Origin: Bacteroidia bacterium
GTDB lineage: Bacteria > Bacteroidota > Bacteroidia > 2-12-FULL-35-15
Reading direction: 5' to 3'
Length of the DNA: 64,000 nt
Assembly (NCBI GenBank): GCA_020051175.1
Contig: JAGVJJ010000007.1
Coordinates: forward strand, 186,001-250,000
Each line of letters starts with the position of its first letter. The first letter of the stretch is position 1. This document shows positions 43,397 to 53,821 of this stretch, piece after piece. A program made the position numbers and the translations under genes. The notes under the pieces are model-generated. The model ran no database searches, had not been told where the DNA came from, and worked only from the letters and a program-made list of their open reading frames with translations.

Positions 43397-43452
43397 GAGA
43401 AATGTGGGAAGGTTATAGGCCTTTATGTTGAAGATGTAATCACGGAATTTAT

Positions 43453-45489
43453 TTACTTCCCTACAATCGCAAACTCGGTTCTCCTGTTCTTCGCTCTTCC
43501 GGCTTCTGTGAGGTTATCGGCAATCGGTTTAGATGCTCCAAAACCTTTGAATGCAATCAGGCGCTTTTCTTCAATGCCTTTTGATACGAGCAAATCACGC
43601 ACTGTAAATGCACGGTCTGTCGATAAGGCAAGGTTGGACTGTGGGTTACCAACATTATCTGTATGTCCGTAAACTTCAATTTTTATGCTGGGATTGGCTT
43701 TTAAAAATTCAACAAATTCCTCAATCACAATCACAGAGCGTGGATCCAAATCTGCTGAATTGGTTTTGTAATAAATATTGTTGAGTGTATATGTCTGACC
43801 TATTTTTAGGGAATCTACCGCAATATTGTCAATTTTCATTGGCTTGGAATCTTTAATAGAGTCTTTCGCTATCAGCTGGGAACTGAATGCATAATTGTCT
43901 TTTTTTACAGAAACAATTAAATCGCTTTTCACTTTTGTATTTACAATAGCCATGTATTCTCCACTGTTGGTATCAACCACTGCATCTGTAACTTTTTTGC
44001 TGGATGCATCTTTAATTTCTACATTGAATTTTTTATCGCTGCTATTGGCTTTGTCTTCTACTTTCCCTTTAATAAATGCAACTTCATCCGGGCGTGCTTC
44101 TTTGTATAATTCAAAGGAATAAATGTCATATCCCCCAACTGATTTGCCTTTTGCGCGTGAAGGAAGGTTGGATGCAAAATACCCAAGATGCCCGTCAGTA
44201 CTTACAAAAAAGCCCAAGTCATCACCAGTTGTATTAATGGGTACACCCATGTTTTTAGGTTCCTGCCATTTGCCGTCATCTCCTTTGCGTGCAATAAAAA
44301 TATCGGCACCGCCTACACCCGGGTGTCCATCTGAGGAAAAATAAAGTGTTTGAAAATCGGAATGTACAAAAGGTGAAAATTCACTGCCACTGCTGTTGAC
44401 AACTGGTCCAAGATTTTCAGGTGTACTCCAGATTCCGGTAGCCGTATTTTTAACCGCTTTATATATATCAACACCACCACGCCCACCCGGACGGTCGCTG
44501 CAGAAATACAGTGTTTTTCCATCAGAGGCAAGTGACGGCTGAGAATCCCAGTAAACAGGGTCATTGATGCCTTCCACCTTTTGGGCTTCTGTCCATTGTC
44601 CGTTTACAAGGTCGGAATAGTAAATGTCGCAGTTGGCCTGCGCACCACCTTCGCTTTTACAAACTGTGAAAAACAAGTGCTTGTTATCGATGGACATGGT
44701 AGCACCGCCTTCGCTGCCGTTCTTGTTGAAAGGGTAGGGCATCCGTTTGCCTTTGTCAAACTGGCCGGTAGCAGGGTCACGTTTGCTGAAGCTGAACAAT
44801 TCCTGTTCTTTATCTGTAATCACACCTGAGATTCCGCTTCGGTCAGTATAAGGTTGTTTCCTGGTAAACAAAATCATTTCGTCATCGGGCGAAATAATTG
44901 GCAAATATTCATCTCTTTCAGTACATACGCCATTCACAGGATTAGGATCAAATGGTACAGGGTTAAACAAATCAGTATACAATTTTGCATACTTCATCAT
45001 TTGTTTTGCCTCATAACGCAGATTATCATAGCTTTTGTGATACTTTTTTTCATCGTCTTCTTTGAAGTCGAGAAACATTTTAAGGTATTTAACGGCCTCT
45101 TCCCATTTTTCTTCTTCGTAATATGAGAATCCGAGGTAGTAGTAGGGATTTGAGTGGTATTTAGGACAGGCTTCTATCACCTTTAAATAATAAGGCTCGG
45201 CAGGTTTAAATGGCTGTCTGTCAAGAATCAGCGTTTTAATACGCTCCTCCGCATAAGCAAAATTTGCATCTACATAATCCGGGTCCAGTTCCAGTGCCTG
45301 TTTAAGAAATGCAAGGCGCTCTTCTTTCTTGTTTTTCCTGTCAGTTCCCTGTTCGTATAATTTTCTTGCTTTTTTATTCTCTGTTTTTCCGCAATCGTCT
45401 TCTTCTTTGTCATCCTGCGCAACGCCCGGAAATACAACAATACTAAATATCAGGAACAGAATTATTTTTTTAATGGAGTTCATATACAA
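43453..45489 (-). CDS. OmpA-family protein with TPR and PD40 repeats
   Basis: The 678-residue protein has a signal peptide (to about GVAQ) and a TPR region (RLAFLKQALELDPDYVDANF). PD40/WD40-like beta-propeller repeats follow (GGVDIYKAVKN, GGADIFIARKG). A C-terminal OmpA peptidoglycan-binding domain ends it, with EVYGHTDNVGNPQSNLALS and KNRRTEF. Relatives include T9SS-linked and gliding-linked proteins such as PorE/SprF-neighbour types, but the role here is not fixed. Confidence 0.92.
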   Translation of the reverse strand: MYMNSIKKIILFLIFSIVVFPGVAQDDKEEDDCGKTENKKARKLYEQGTDRKNKKEERLAFLKQALELDPDYVDANFAYAEERIKTLILDRQPFKPAEPYYLKVIEACPKYHSNPYYYLGFSYYEEEKWEEAVKYLKMFLDFKEDDEKKYHKSYDNLRYEAKQMMKYAKLYTDLFNPVPFDPNPVNGVCTERDEYLPIISPDDEMILFTRKQPYTDRSGISGVITDKEQELFSFSKRDPATGQFDKGKRMPYPFNKNGSEGGATMSIDNKHLFFTVCKSEGGAQANCDIYYSDLVNGQWTEAQKVEGINDPVYWDSQPSLASDGKTLYFCSDRPGGRGGVDIYKAVKNTATGIWSTPENLGPVVNSSGSEFSPFVHSDFQTLYFSSDGHPGVGGADIFIARKGDDGKWQEPKNMGVPINTTGDDLGFFVSTDGHLGYFASNLPSRAKGKSVGGYDIYSFELYKEARPDEVAFIKGKVEDKANSSDKKFNVEIKDASSKKVTDAVVDTNSGEYMAIVNTKVKSDLIVSVKKDNYAFSSQLIAKDSIKDSKPMKIDNIAVDSLKIGQTYTLNNIYYKTNSADLDPRSVIVIEEFVEFLKANPSIKIEVYGHTDNVGNPQSNLALSTDRAFTVRDLLVSKGIEEKRLIAFKGFGASKPIADNLTEAGRAKNRRTEFAIVGK

Positions 45490-45583
45490 TAAAACGGGAA
45501 ATGCAGAAAAAGATACTTTAAACTAATGTAATTTCAAAAGAGCACAAAAATCGATTTCACTTTGTTTTGTTTTGCTTTTATTA

Positions 45584-45635
45584 ACCACAGATTCACAGAT
45601 TTTAAAATATAAGTTTTAATCTGAGAATCTGTGGT
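45584..45635. terminator. Long imperfect hairpin upstream of the OmpA gene
   Basis: ACCACAGATTC-A-CAGATT and AATCTG-A-GAATCTGTGGT pair over 17 bp with one bulge-like mismatch, around an AT-rich loop. The phrase 'AATCTGTGGT' also occurs in degenerate form at 28801-28838. Located just after the AsmA-like gene (minus strand), it may be its terminator. Confidence 0.65.
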
Positions 45636-45648
45636 AAATTTTTACAAA

Positions 45649-48486
45649 CTACTGCAATTTTTTATCTGACTCGGATTTTGCTTTGTTCAGAATATCATTT
45701 GCTTTTTTGTCTGCTTCGGATAAAATGTTAGCCACTTTTTTATCCACTTCTTTTTTAGCAGCAGGAGCAGCAAGTTTGGCAGCATTTTTAGCGATTGGAT
45801 TTTTTGCATCATTCACCGTTTTGTCAACCGCTGCATAACCTTCGGCTCTTGTTTTATCAGCTAAAGTCTGTGCATCCGCTTTTATTTTAGCCGCCTGTGC
45901 CTGTGCATCTTTCATGATCTTGTCGGCTTCAGCACGTGCTTTTTCTTTGGCATCATCAATTTTCTGAGTGATCACTTCTTTCACCTGCTCCTTTACCTGC
46001 TCTTTCACATCCTGTGTGCTTTCTGCGCCCATAGGCAGCACTTTAACAGTTGGCTGAGTTGCAGTTCCGCCAAACAAGGCTTTCACTTTTATTTTATCAC
46101 CCAGCTTCATGTTCGTTCCAGCGGTTTTGTTGAGCTGGCCCAGAAGTCCTGTTGCAAGCGCATTTGCCTGACCGCCTAGCTCGGACATAGGCATTTCCAG
46201 GTTCCATGTGTAATCAATGGTTTGATCAAAACCTGTAGAACCTTTTACGGTCGCAGAAACAGCGCCCATTTTTACCGGCATCTCATCCACTTCCACTCTT
46301 CCATTCCTGAAGTGGTAACTTGCATTGATGTTTTCGAAAGCTACTTTCTTGTATTTAGGCTGTTTTATTGCATCTGCCAGCTTGTTGATTGGTTCAAAAC
46401 CTTCCACTACCACATTGGTAGTAATTAACTTTCCATCCCCGCTGAGTGTTTTTAAATCCGGTTCCATGTGCGCGTCCAGTGTTGCAACAAACTTCAGCTG
46501 TGTCCCGAATTTTCCTTTTGCATATTTTCCAATAGGAGCAAGCTTTTGCACGGTATTGAACGCTGCGAATGTTTTTGTAATATCAAAATTTGCTATGTCG
46601 ATATCGAAATCAACCCCTGGCCTTCTTACGTTTCTTGTATTGTAGCTTCCGCTAAGTGCCATAGTTCCTTCCAGATCCTTAAAGGTCATTTTAAGAGCGT
46701 TTAAGGAAGCAGTGCTGTTTTTTACTTTTACACCACCTGTTACATCAGTAATCACCAAGTTATCATACAGTATTTTTCCAACCGTTGCATTTAGTGCCAC
46801 ATCCAGGTTAGATGGTACTTCTACAACGCTCATTGCTGAAGCGGTATCAGCAGCAGCTGGTTGCGCTGCAGCTTCGTCTGAGGCAGTAAATTCATTCAGG
46901 TCAAGTACAGATGATTTGAAGTTGAATGAACCTTTTAGCAGAGAATCCTTCAATGCGTATTGTAAGAAATTCTCGATCTTGCCATCCACCTGCATATCGC
47001 TCTTGCCAACCTTAGCATCAAACTGAGTAAGCTCAACAAACTGTGGAGTAAAGTTCATATTCAGCTTATTGATTTTGGTAGGATAGTTTAAACTTGCCGT
47101 TTTATAGTTCATATCAGTAACCGTCAGGTTACCTTTGGCATCAAAATTTTCGTACTGTTCTTTTTCGATGGAGGACATACGGCCTTTCATTGTAATGTCG
47201 GCAGTAACCATTCCATTTAACTCATCGCCTTTTTCAAGAGGGATAACATCTTTTACGCTTGCAATGTTGATTTTGGCTTTCACTGCAGCATCAATATTTG
47301 CATCAGAGACAGGCGTGGATAAATGCAGTTTTGCATCCACCGGGTTGCCGGCTAATTCCACATGGAATTTGTTCAAATCAATAATGGTTGCATCAGGAAC
47401 ACCTGTTTTGTTGTTAACAGCAAGGTCCACTTGTATGTTGGTAACAGCCTTTGGTAATGACGGGTACTGGAACATGGCGTCCTTAATGCTTAATTTAAGG
47501 CCAAATGCTGGCATTGTTTTATCATTGTAAATACCTTTTGCAAAACCGTCTAATGCCAATAAGCCTGAAGTTTTTACATCCTTAAAGTCAGCAGTATATA
47601 CACCCGGTACAAGCGATAAAATATTCTTAAATTCTGTCTGGTTGGCTTTAAATTTCAAATCCATATCCATATCGTCTTTAGGCATTGCGAAGTAGCCATC
47701 AAGCCCTAAAGTAAGCTCATTGAAGGAGAATTCATTGTTTTTAAATGTAAATTTAAAGTTGGGCATATCGGCATCCATATCTGCCTTGATGCGGGTTTTT
47801 ACTTTGGTCATATAGGCAACACCGCCATAATTCATGGAGAACTTCTCAATTTCAGTAAGTGTTTCCAATAGGAAATTACTTTCCGTAAAGTCACCACTTA
47901 AAGTATGGTTCATATTCACCAGTACTGTTTTAAAATCAAGAGATGCATCGTCATAAACAATGTATCCGTTTTTAATTTCGAACTTCTGAAGAGTCATTTT
48001 GAAAGGAGCAGATTCTTCAGGTGCAGCAGGCTTTGCAACTGCTGTATCAGCTGAAGGTTTTGTAATGTCCCAGTTTGCTTTACCATCTTTTAATACCAAA
48101 GCGTGAATACGCGGCTGGTCCAGTGAGATGGTATTTATTTTATACTGCTCACCTTTGATAACGCTCATCAGGTTTAAACCGATAGTAATATTTTTGGCGT
48201 AGATTAATGTGTCGCCTTCAAACTCCCCGATATTTGCTACACTTACATCATCAATAGAAAGGGTAAAGTCCGGAAAAGATTTAATAAGGGTTAACCCAAA
48301 CTCACCGAAATTTACTTTCGCGTTCAGGTTTTCATTGGCTTTGTCTTTTACGAGTTGTACAATCTGCTTCTTGAACAAAAAGGGAGCAGAGATAATTAAA
48401 ACCAATAGTAGCAGGAAAGTAATACCTGTCCATTTGAGGATTCTGCGGATAAGACTTTTTTTCTTTTTTGGTGTTTCTGTTGTCAT
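45649..48486 (-). CDS. AsmA-family membrane protein
   Basis: The 945-residue protein has an N-terminal membrane anchor (GITFLLLLVLIISAPFLF) and an AsmA N domain (NLNAKVNFGEFGLTLIKSFP, DFTLSIDDVSVANIGEF). A long beta-rich AsmA-like body follows. The last 140 residues are a coiled coil full of Ala, Lys and Asp (DKIMKDAQAQAAKIKADAQT), which is less usual. The family bridges the envelope and carries phospholipid; the specific role is inferred. Confidence 0.88.
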   Translation of the reverse strand: MTTETPKKKKSLIRRILKWTGITFLLLLVLIISAPFLFKKQIVQLVKDKANENLNAKVNFGEFGLTLIKSFPDFTLSIDDVSVANIGEFEGDTLIYAKNITIGLNLMSVIKGEQYKINTISLDQPRIHALVLKDGKANWDITKPSADTAVAKPAAPEESAPFKMTLQKFEIKNGYIVYDDASLDFKTVLVNMNHTLSGDFTESNFLLETLTEIEKFSMNYGGVAYMTKVKTRIKADMDADMPNFKFTFKNNEFSFNELTLGLDGYFAMPKDDMDMDLKFKANQTEFKNILSLVPGVYTADFKDVKTSGLLALDGFAKGIYNDKTMPAFGLKLSIKDAMFQYPSLPKAVTNIQVDLAVNNKTGVPDATIIDLNKFHVELAGNPVDAKLHLSTPVSDANIDAAVKAKINIASVKDVIPLEKGDELNGMVTADITMKGRMSSIEKEQYENFDAKGNLTVTDMNYKTASLNYPTKINKLNMNFTPQFVELTQFDAKVGKSDMQVDGKIENFLQYALKDSLLKGSFNFKSSVLDLNEFTASDEAAAQPAAADTASAMSVVEVPSNLDVALNATVGKILYDNLVITDVTGGVKVKNSTASLNALKMTFKDLEGTMALSGSYNTRNVRRPGVDFDIDIANFDITKTFAAFNTVQKLAPIGKYAKGKFGTQLKFVATLDAHMEPDLKTLSGDGKLITTNVVVEGFEPINKLADAIKQPKYKKVAFENINASYHFRNGRVEVDEMPVKMGAVSATVKGSTGFDQTIDYTWNLEMPMSELGGQANALATGLLGQLNKTAGTNMKLGDKIKVKALFGGTATQPTVKVLPMGAESTQDVKEQVKEQVKEVITQKIDDAKEKARAEADKIMKDAQAQAAKIKADAQTLADKTRAEGYAAVDKTVNDAKNPIAKNAAKLAAPAAKKEVDKKVANILSEADKKANDILNKAKSESDKKLQ

Positions 48487-48548
48487 GGTTTTGGTTTAGT
48501 GATGTGGTTTTATATCCTTTTAGTTTAACGTTTACTTGTTTTGAAAAA

Positions 48549-49628
48549 TTACATTTTTACACTTTTATTCCTCAATAAGTGGTCGGCAAGCACAAGTGCA
48601 GCCATTGCCTCAACAATAGGCACCGCGCGTGGTAGTACACAAGGATCATGCCGGCCTTTTCCTGTCATTTCTACCGGTTCCCCTTTTGAATTTACCGTGT
48701 TTTGTTTCTGCATAATAGTCGCCACAGGCTTGAAAGCTACCCTGAAATAAATGTCTTCCCCATTGCTTATACCGCCTTGTATCCCTCCTGAATGGTTGGT
48801 GCTGGTTTTAATTTTGCTGCCATCGGGAACAAACAGATCGTTGTGCTTGCTTCCATTCATTTTTGTCCCTTCAAAGCCGCTTCCATATTCAAAGCCTTTT
48901 ACGGCATTAATACTGAGCATCGCTTTACCCAAATCGGCATGAAGTTTATCAAATACCGGTTCACCAAGGCCAGCCGGTGTACCTTTTATTACACATGAAA
49001 TAACGCCTCCAATCGTATCGCCCGCTTTTCTTACCTGCTCGATGCGCTGTATCATCGTATCGGCTATCAATTCGTCCGGGCAGCGAACGCTGTTTAAGTC
49101 GGTTTTGGAAAGGTCAAGGAGATGGTAATCTTTCAGCAGCTGAATATCGCCTACCTGTGAAGTATAGGCTTGCACGGTTATATTGTGTTTTTTTAAAATC
49201 AATTTGGCAACAGCACCGGCAACAACACGGCTCACTGTTTCGCGCGCAGAAGAACGGCCGCCACCATTATAATCACGTATGCCATATTTTGCATCGTAAG
49301 TGTAATCTGCATGGGAGGGGCGATATGCATCAGCAATATGCTCGTAGTCTTTGTTTTTTTGGTTTTCATTCTTAACAATAAAACCAATTGGAGTACCGGT
49401 AGTTTTCTCATCAAATATGCCGGACATGAACTCTACCTTGTCACTTTCTTTTCTTTGGCTAACTATTGATGATTGGCCGGGCTTTCTCCGATCAAGTTCA
49501 GCTTGTATAAAATCAAGGTCAATAAACAGTCCGGCAGGGCAGCCATCGATTATTCCTCCCATGGCTTCGCCATGCGATTCACCAAAGCTGGTGAGGGTAA
49601 ATAATTTTCCAAAAGTGTTGCCTGTCAT
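48549..49628 (-). CDS. aroC: Chorismate synthase
   Basis: The 359-residue enzyme has the FMN-binding and substrate motifs [38 protein letters not shown], and [20 protein letters not shown]. It performs the last step of the shikimate pathway. It stands between the AsmA-like gene and a separate DUF4249 gene. Confidence 0.98.
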   Translation of the reverse strand: MTGNTFGKLFTLTSFGESHGEAMGGIIDGCPAGLFIDLDFIQAELDRRKPGQSSIVSQRKESDKVEFMSGIFDEKTTGTPIGFIVKNENQKNKDYEHIADAYRPSHADYTYDAKYGIRDYNGGGRSSARETVSRVVAGAVAKLILKKHNITVQAYTSQVGDIQLLKDYHLLDLSKTDLNSVRCPDELIADTMIQRIEQVRKAGDTIGGVISCVIKGTPAGLGEPVFDKLHADLGKAMLSINAVKGFEYGSGFEGTKMNGSKHNDLFVPDGSKIKTSTNHSGGIQGGISNGEDIYFRVAFKPVATIMQKQNTVNSKGEPVEMTGKGRHDPCVLPRAVPIVEAMAALVLADHLLRNKSVKM

Positions 49629-49726
49629 AATGGTATTAGAAATACAGACAAATTTAACAATTAAGGCTTAGTTTATGCAACAAAAGCAGGGAATAAACGC
49701 ATTAAATTTAGTATCATAAGCAGGGT

Positions 49727-50548
49727 TTATAAAGTAACCAGGACTTTATAAGGGTAAAATCCTGCAAAAACGCCAAAACCTCCGTTAATATTGGAATACA
49801 TTTGAACCGGCTCTGAAAATGGCCCGCTCGAATATGCCGCAGTCAATAATTTTGAATGGTAGAGATAGTACTCTTTGGATGCATGTATGAGCAGAAGCTC
49901 ACCACTTGCAGAATCGACTCCGGAATAACTATATGCTTCAAACTGTTCCTGAAGCAATGTACCATCTTTATCTTTATCGGATATATTGTTTGAATAGGCC
50001 TGCCAAAAGGTGGTGTCGAGTTCATAGACAGATTTGTCATAGTAAACTATTCTGTAATAATCTTCGGTGCCCGGTGTATCGTACCATTGTGTTTTAAAGG
50101 CCAGCATTTCTCCGTATGTAGGATTGTTTATTGTTTCAGCGGTATATGTAAGGGTTGTGTTTTGTGAGGGGATGCTTGTGCTGGCATTTACATTTTTACC
50201 ATCGGGGGTTGAAATTGTCAGGTAATAAGTTGAGCCAACTGTTATTGGGAAGGCAGATGTGCTTACGAAATAGTATTTATCAGCAGAGTTGTATGCTAGT
50301 GTCTGAAAATTACTACCATCATTGATTTGTACAGTTGCATTTTCAACCGCTAAGTATTGGCTGGAGTTGGAATTGTTATACAATGGCTGGCTTATTGTGA
50401 CACCTACCCTTACTATTGTATCAGCAGGCGATATAAATGAACTTACAACAAGCTTGGATTCCACAACAGGCAGTTTGACATCTGCATCTTTTTCACACGC
50501 GTTGAGCAGGATTACACCTGTTAATAATAAATAAAGTACTTTGTTCAT
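49727..50548 (-). CDS. DUF4249-domain lipoprotein
   Basis: The 273-residue protein has a lipoprotein signal (LLLTGVILLNACEKD, with Cys as lipid site) and a beta-rich DUF4249 domain (KLVVSSFISPADTIVRVGVT, TYYLTISTPDGKNV). Such proteins are paired with TonB receptors, and one is adjacent upstream with 21 nt between, so the pair probably forms an outer-membrane uptake unit. Confidence 0.9.
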   Translation of the reverse strand: MNKVLYLLLTGVILLNACEKDADVKLPVVESKLVVSSFISPADTIVRVGVTISQPLYNNSNSSQYLAVENATVQINDGSNFQTLAYNSADKYYFVSTSAFPITVGSTYYLTISTPDGKNVNASTSIPSQNTTLTYTAETINNPTYGEMLAFKTQWYDTPGTEDYYRIVYYDKSVYELDTTFWQAYSNNISDKDKDGTLLQEQFEAYSYSGVDSASGELLLIHASKEYYLYHSKLLTAAYSSGPFSEPVQMYSNINGGFGVFAGFYPYKVLVTL

Positions 50549-50569
50549 GATTCTTATAGTATAATGTTG

Positions 50570-52921
50570 TTAAAATTTCCAGGTCCAGGATATGGATGGT
50601 ATTATCGGAAACAACGATACTTGTTTTAATTTGGTTTGCTGAGTGTCCGGATCATATTTGGTAGTGTAATAAAACGGATTTTTACGATTGTAAGCATTGT
50701 AAACACCGAGTTCAAAAGTGCGTTCATATTTTGGCCTTTTCTTATGGAATTGTATGGCAATATCAAAACGGTGATACGCGGCCATCCGGAAACTGTTCTT
50801 TTCACCGTAATCGTTAATTGTGTATGAATTGATGTAAACGGATTGCTGATGCGAATTTTGCTCAACAACCTGGTAGGACGACAAGGGAAGGGTGATTGCA
50901 TTACCAGTACCGTAGACCCACGTGGCTGACAATGTGATACGCTCACTCAGTTTATAAATACCAACAATAGAAAGATCGTGTCTGCGATCATAGCGTGCAG
51001 GGAATCGGTTACCAAAGTTAAGGGAATCAAATTGCAGCCATGTCCAGGAAAGTGTATAGCCAATCCATCCGGTTAGCTTTCCGAATTTTTTCTGGAAAAG
51101 GAACTCTGCTCCATAGCTTTCGGCATCACCACTGGTAACAATGGCTTCATAAGAAAACTCAGAGCTGCTTGCAGTTGGGTCAACACTTAGAAATGAAGCA
51201 CCATCTTTATAACCGATTATGTTTTTTGACTTTTTGTAATATCCTTCTATCGAAGCCATAAAGGCTGCATCCTTAATGGTCAGATCTTTGGCAACACCTA
51301 AAGCAACCTGCTGTGAGTTCTGTGGTTTTATCCTGTCTGTTGCGGGCACCCATAAATCTGTAGGTAATCCAAAGCCCGAATTGGAAAGCAGGTGTAAGTA
51401 TTGGTTCATGGTGGCATAACTTGCTTTTACTGAAAGGTCAGCATTTATCAAGTATCTAAAGGCAATGCGCGGTTCCGGGTTAATATAGCTTTTGCCGCGG
51501 ACATTAAAATTGCTCAGACGGAACCCCGCATTTGTGCGCCATTTATCACTTATTTTAAAATCATCTTCAATGTAAGCGGCAGTTTCATAGGTATCTATTC
51601 GTGATTTTTTTACAAAATTTTCAGCAGCGAATGAACTTTCCGTAACAATTGCTCCTGGCCTGAAATGGTGATATATAGCCAGTAAGCCGGTTTTGATATA
51701 GTGTTTGGAATTGGGAGAGTAATCAATATCCCACTTTACTGAATAATCGCGTATCCCCGAAAAGTAGTTCAGGTTAAAATAATCGCCAGAGTATTTCTGT
51801 TTGGAAGTAATGTCGAATAAAAAGTTTGTAAAGATTAGCGATACATTTGAAAATACTTTTTCATTTACAAGATGGTTCCAGCGAAGTGTACCAGTTCCAT
51901 TTCCCCATGCCAAACCGGCTTCAGACGCATAGTCTGCATCTACCTTGTCTTTGATGTAAAATTTATCTTTTCCGAAGTAACCACTCAGATATAGCTTGTT
52001 TTTATAGTCAATTACGTAATTCAGTTTTGCATTCAGGTCATAAAAATAATAACCTGTATTTACGCCAGTTTGCTTTTTAATCAGCGGTTGTGCAATAGCA
52101 TCAATATAGGTTCTCCTCGCTGAAACAAGGAAGGACAGTTTGTCTTTTATAATAGGCCCTTCAAGTGTTAAGCGTGAAGAAATGAGGCCAATGCCTGCTT
52201 CACCATGAATTTTTTCTTTGTCCCCATCCTTCATTTGCATTTCAATTACAGAGGATAAGCGGCCTCCATAGCGGGCCGGGAAGCCGCCTTTTGTAAGTTC
52301 TATGCTCTTTAACGCATCACCGTTGAATAAAGAAAAGAAACCGAATAAGTGGGAAGCATTGTATACAGTGGCATCGTCCAGGATTATCAGGTTTTGGTCG
52401 GGTCCTCCGCCACGCACATAAATCCCGCTGCTTCCCTCACTGCCCTTTTGCACTCCAGGCAAAAGCTGTATGGCTTTTAATACGTCCTTTTCACCTAAAA
52501 GCGCTGGAATATTTTTAACCTGCTCTACAGGCAGGTCAATTTTGCTCATCTGAACTTCCTGGGCTATTTTTTCTACTTTTTCTGCCGAAACTTCCACAGT
52601 TTGCAGTTCAATACTTGTTTTCAGTGGAATATCCAGCTGAATGTTTTTATTTAGGTCAAGTTTAAAGGTTTGTGGCTGGTATCCGACATAAGTCACAATC
52701 AACTCTACCGAATCGGCTGGCAGGGTCAGAGAATAAAAGCCATAGTTGTTGGAGACTGCACCAGCCTTTAGTTTGGGAGCATATATGTTTACTCCGGGAA
52801 GGCTTTCCTTACTGCCCTGCTCATTTATAAAGCCGGAAATGGTATAGGTTTGGCTTGTCTGCGCTTTTGAAAATAGGGTAAGGAATACCGTAATAACAAG
52901 TAGTAACGTTAACTTTTTCAT
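50570..52921 (-). CDS. TonB-dependent receptor with carboxypeptidase-like domain
   Basis: The 783-residue receptor has a signal peptide, a CarboxypepD_reg-like domain (TISGFINEQGSKESLPGVNI, ELIVTYVGYQP), a plug (IYVRGGGPDQNLIILDDATV, SIELTKGGFPARYGGRLSS) and a barrel. The substrate is unknown. It forms a pair with the DUF4249 lipoprotein gene downstream. Confidence 0.93.
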   Translation of the reverse strand: MKKLTLLLVITVFLTLFSKAQTSQTYTISGFINEQGSKESLPGVNIYAPKLKAGAVSNNYGFYSLTLPADSVELIVTYVGYQPQTFKLDLNKNIQLDIPLKTSIELQTVEVSAEKVEKIAQEVQMSKIDLPVEQVKNIPALLGEKDVLKAIQLLPGVQKGSEGSSGIYVRGGGPDQNLIILDDATVYNASHLFGFFSLFNGDALKSIELTKGGFPARYGGRLSSVIEMQMKDGDKEKIHGEAGIGLISSRLTLEGPIIKDKLSFLVSARRTYIDAIAQPLIKKQTGVNTGYYFYDLNAKLNYVIDYKNKLYLSGYFGKDKFYIKDKVDADYASEAGLAWGNGTGTLRWNHLVNEKVFSNVSLIFTNFLFDITSKQKYSGDYFNLNYFSGIRDYSVKWDIDYSPNSKHYIKTGLLAIYHHFRPGAIVTESSFAAENFVKKSRIDTYETAAYIEDDFKISDKWRTNAGFRLSNFNVRGKSYINPEPRIAFRYLINADLSVKASYATMNQYLHLLSNSGFGLPTDLWVPATDRIKPQNSQQVALGVAKDLTIKDAAFMASIEGYYKKSKNIIGYKDGASFLSVDPTASSSEFSYEAIVTSGDAESYGAEFLFQKKFGKLTGWIGYTLSWTWLQFDSLNFGNRFPARYDRRHDLSIVGIYKLSERITLSATWVYGTGNAITLPLSSYQVVEQNSHQQSVYINSYTINDYGEKNSFRMAAYHRFDIAIQFHKKRPKYERTFELGVYNAYNRKNPFYYTTKYDPDTQQTKLKQVSLFPIIPSISWTWKF

Positions 52922-53010
52922 CTACAATACATTAATTTAACCAAACTTAATGAATTGTGACTAATAACTCAGAAATAGAGGAATTATTTTAATATGATAA
53001 AAATAGTTTA

Positions 53011-53742
53011 CTAAAACTTATAAATCAGGGAAATATCACTGAAAAAGCCTGGTCCTCTATTCCAATTAACAGAGTTCACCCGATAGGTGCGAGTACCAGC
53101 GCTATTTGTTATGGTTCGTTGACCGGCCTGGTAAATAAAATTATAGCCTGTTTGAAAAGAGAGGGCGAAATTTTTAGAAAAATTATATTTAGCCCCAATG
53201 AAGGGACTTACACCAAATTGCAGCACATTTTCACTCATCGATTGTTTCGTTCTCATTAAGTGTACTGAACCAGTGCTGTCCCTCGATAAATCTGTGGTTT
53301 TTATGCTTGTGTTGCCCCGGTAATAGCCTATCATTAGGTCGACACCATAGAAAAAGGTTAATTTTTTCCCTCCAAAATGCTTTTCTAAGCCCATACGGAT
53401 AAAAGGCGAAGAGGAATTTACCTTATAGCTCTTATGCTGAATACTGTTATAGGGCATATATTGGTAGCTGAAATTTGAATTTATAATATCAAGTCCAATG
53501 CCTGCACGTATTGCAGTTTTTTTATCTAAAAAACGTTTGTAAGTGACCGCATAGTTGGTTTGTGGCAGACTGCTGGGTAGGAACAAGCTTTTAAGAGGGC
53601 TGATATTAATACTAATTTCATTTCTTTTGTAAAGCCCATTCGGAAGCGAGTCTTTGGGAATAATGCTTCTTTGCGCATTTGCCTGCAGACTGAGCAGCAG
53701 GATTACAACCGGAAAGTAGTGTTTCTGGGCAATTGTTTTCAT
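53011..53742 (-). CDS. Outer-membrane beta-barrel protein
   Basis: From the ATG at 53742 (MKTIAQKHYFPVVILLLSLQ) the protein has 243 residues with a signal peptide ending QANAQ. Amphipathic strands follow (YAVTYKRFLDKKTAIRAGIG, FFYGVDLMIGYYRGN, FALSFQTGYNFIYQAGQ) and a C-terminal FSDISLIYKF. This is a generic small porin-like barrel; the function is not known. The longer start at 53769 would lose the clean signal peptide. Confidence 0.82.
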   Translation of the reverse strand: MKTIAQKHYFPVVILLLSLQANAQRSIIPKDSLPNGLYKRNEISINISPLKSLFLPSSLPQTNYAVTYKRFLDKKTAIRAGIGLDIINSNFSYQYMPYNSIQHKSYKVNSSSPFIRMGLEKHFGGKKLTFFYGVDLMIGYYRGNTSIKTTDLSRDSTGSVHLMRTKQSMSENVLQFGVSPFIGAKYNFSKNFALSFQTGYNFIYQAGQRTITNSAGTRTYRVNSVNWNRGPGFFSDISLIYKF

Positions 53743-53821
53743 GCAAATTTTTTTACCTGTTTTAATCAATAAAAGCTAAGAAGAAAAAATGTATATTCAA
53801 GTCCTAAAAGAGTGACGTTTT

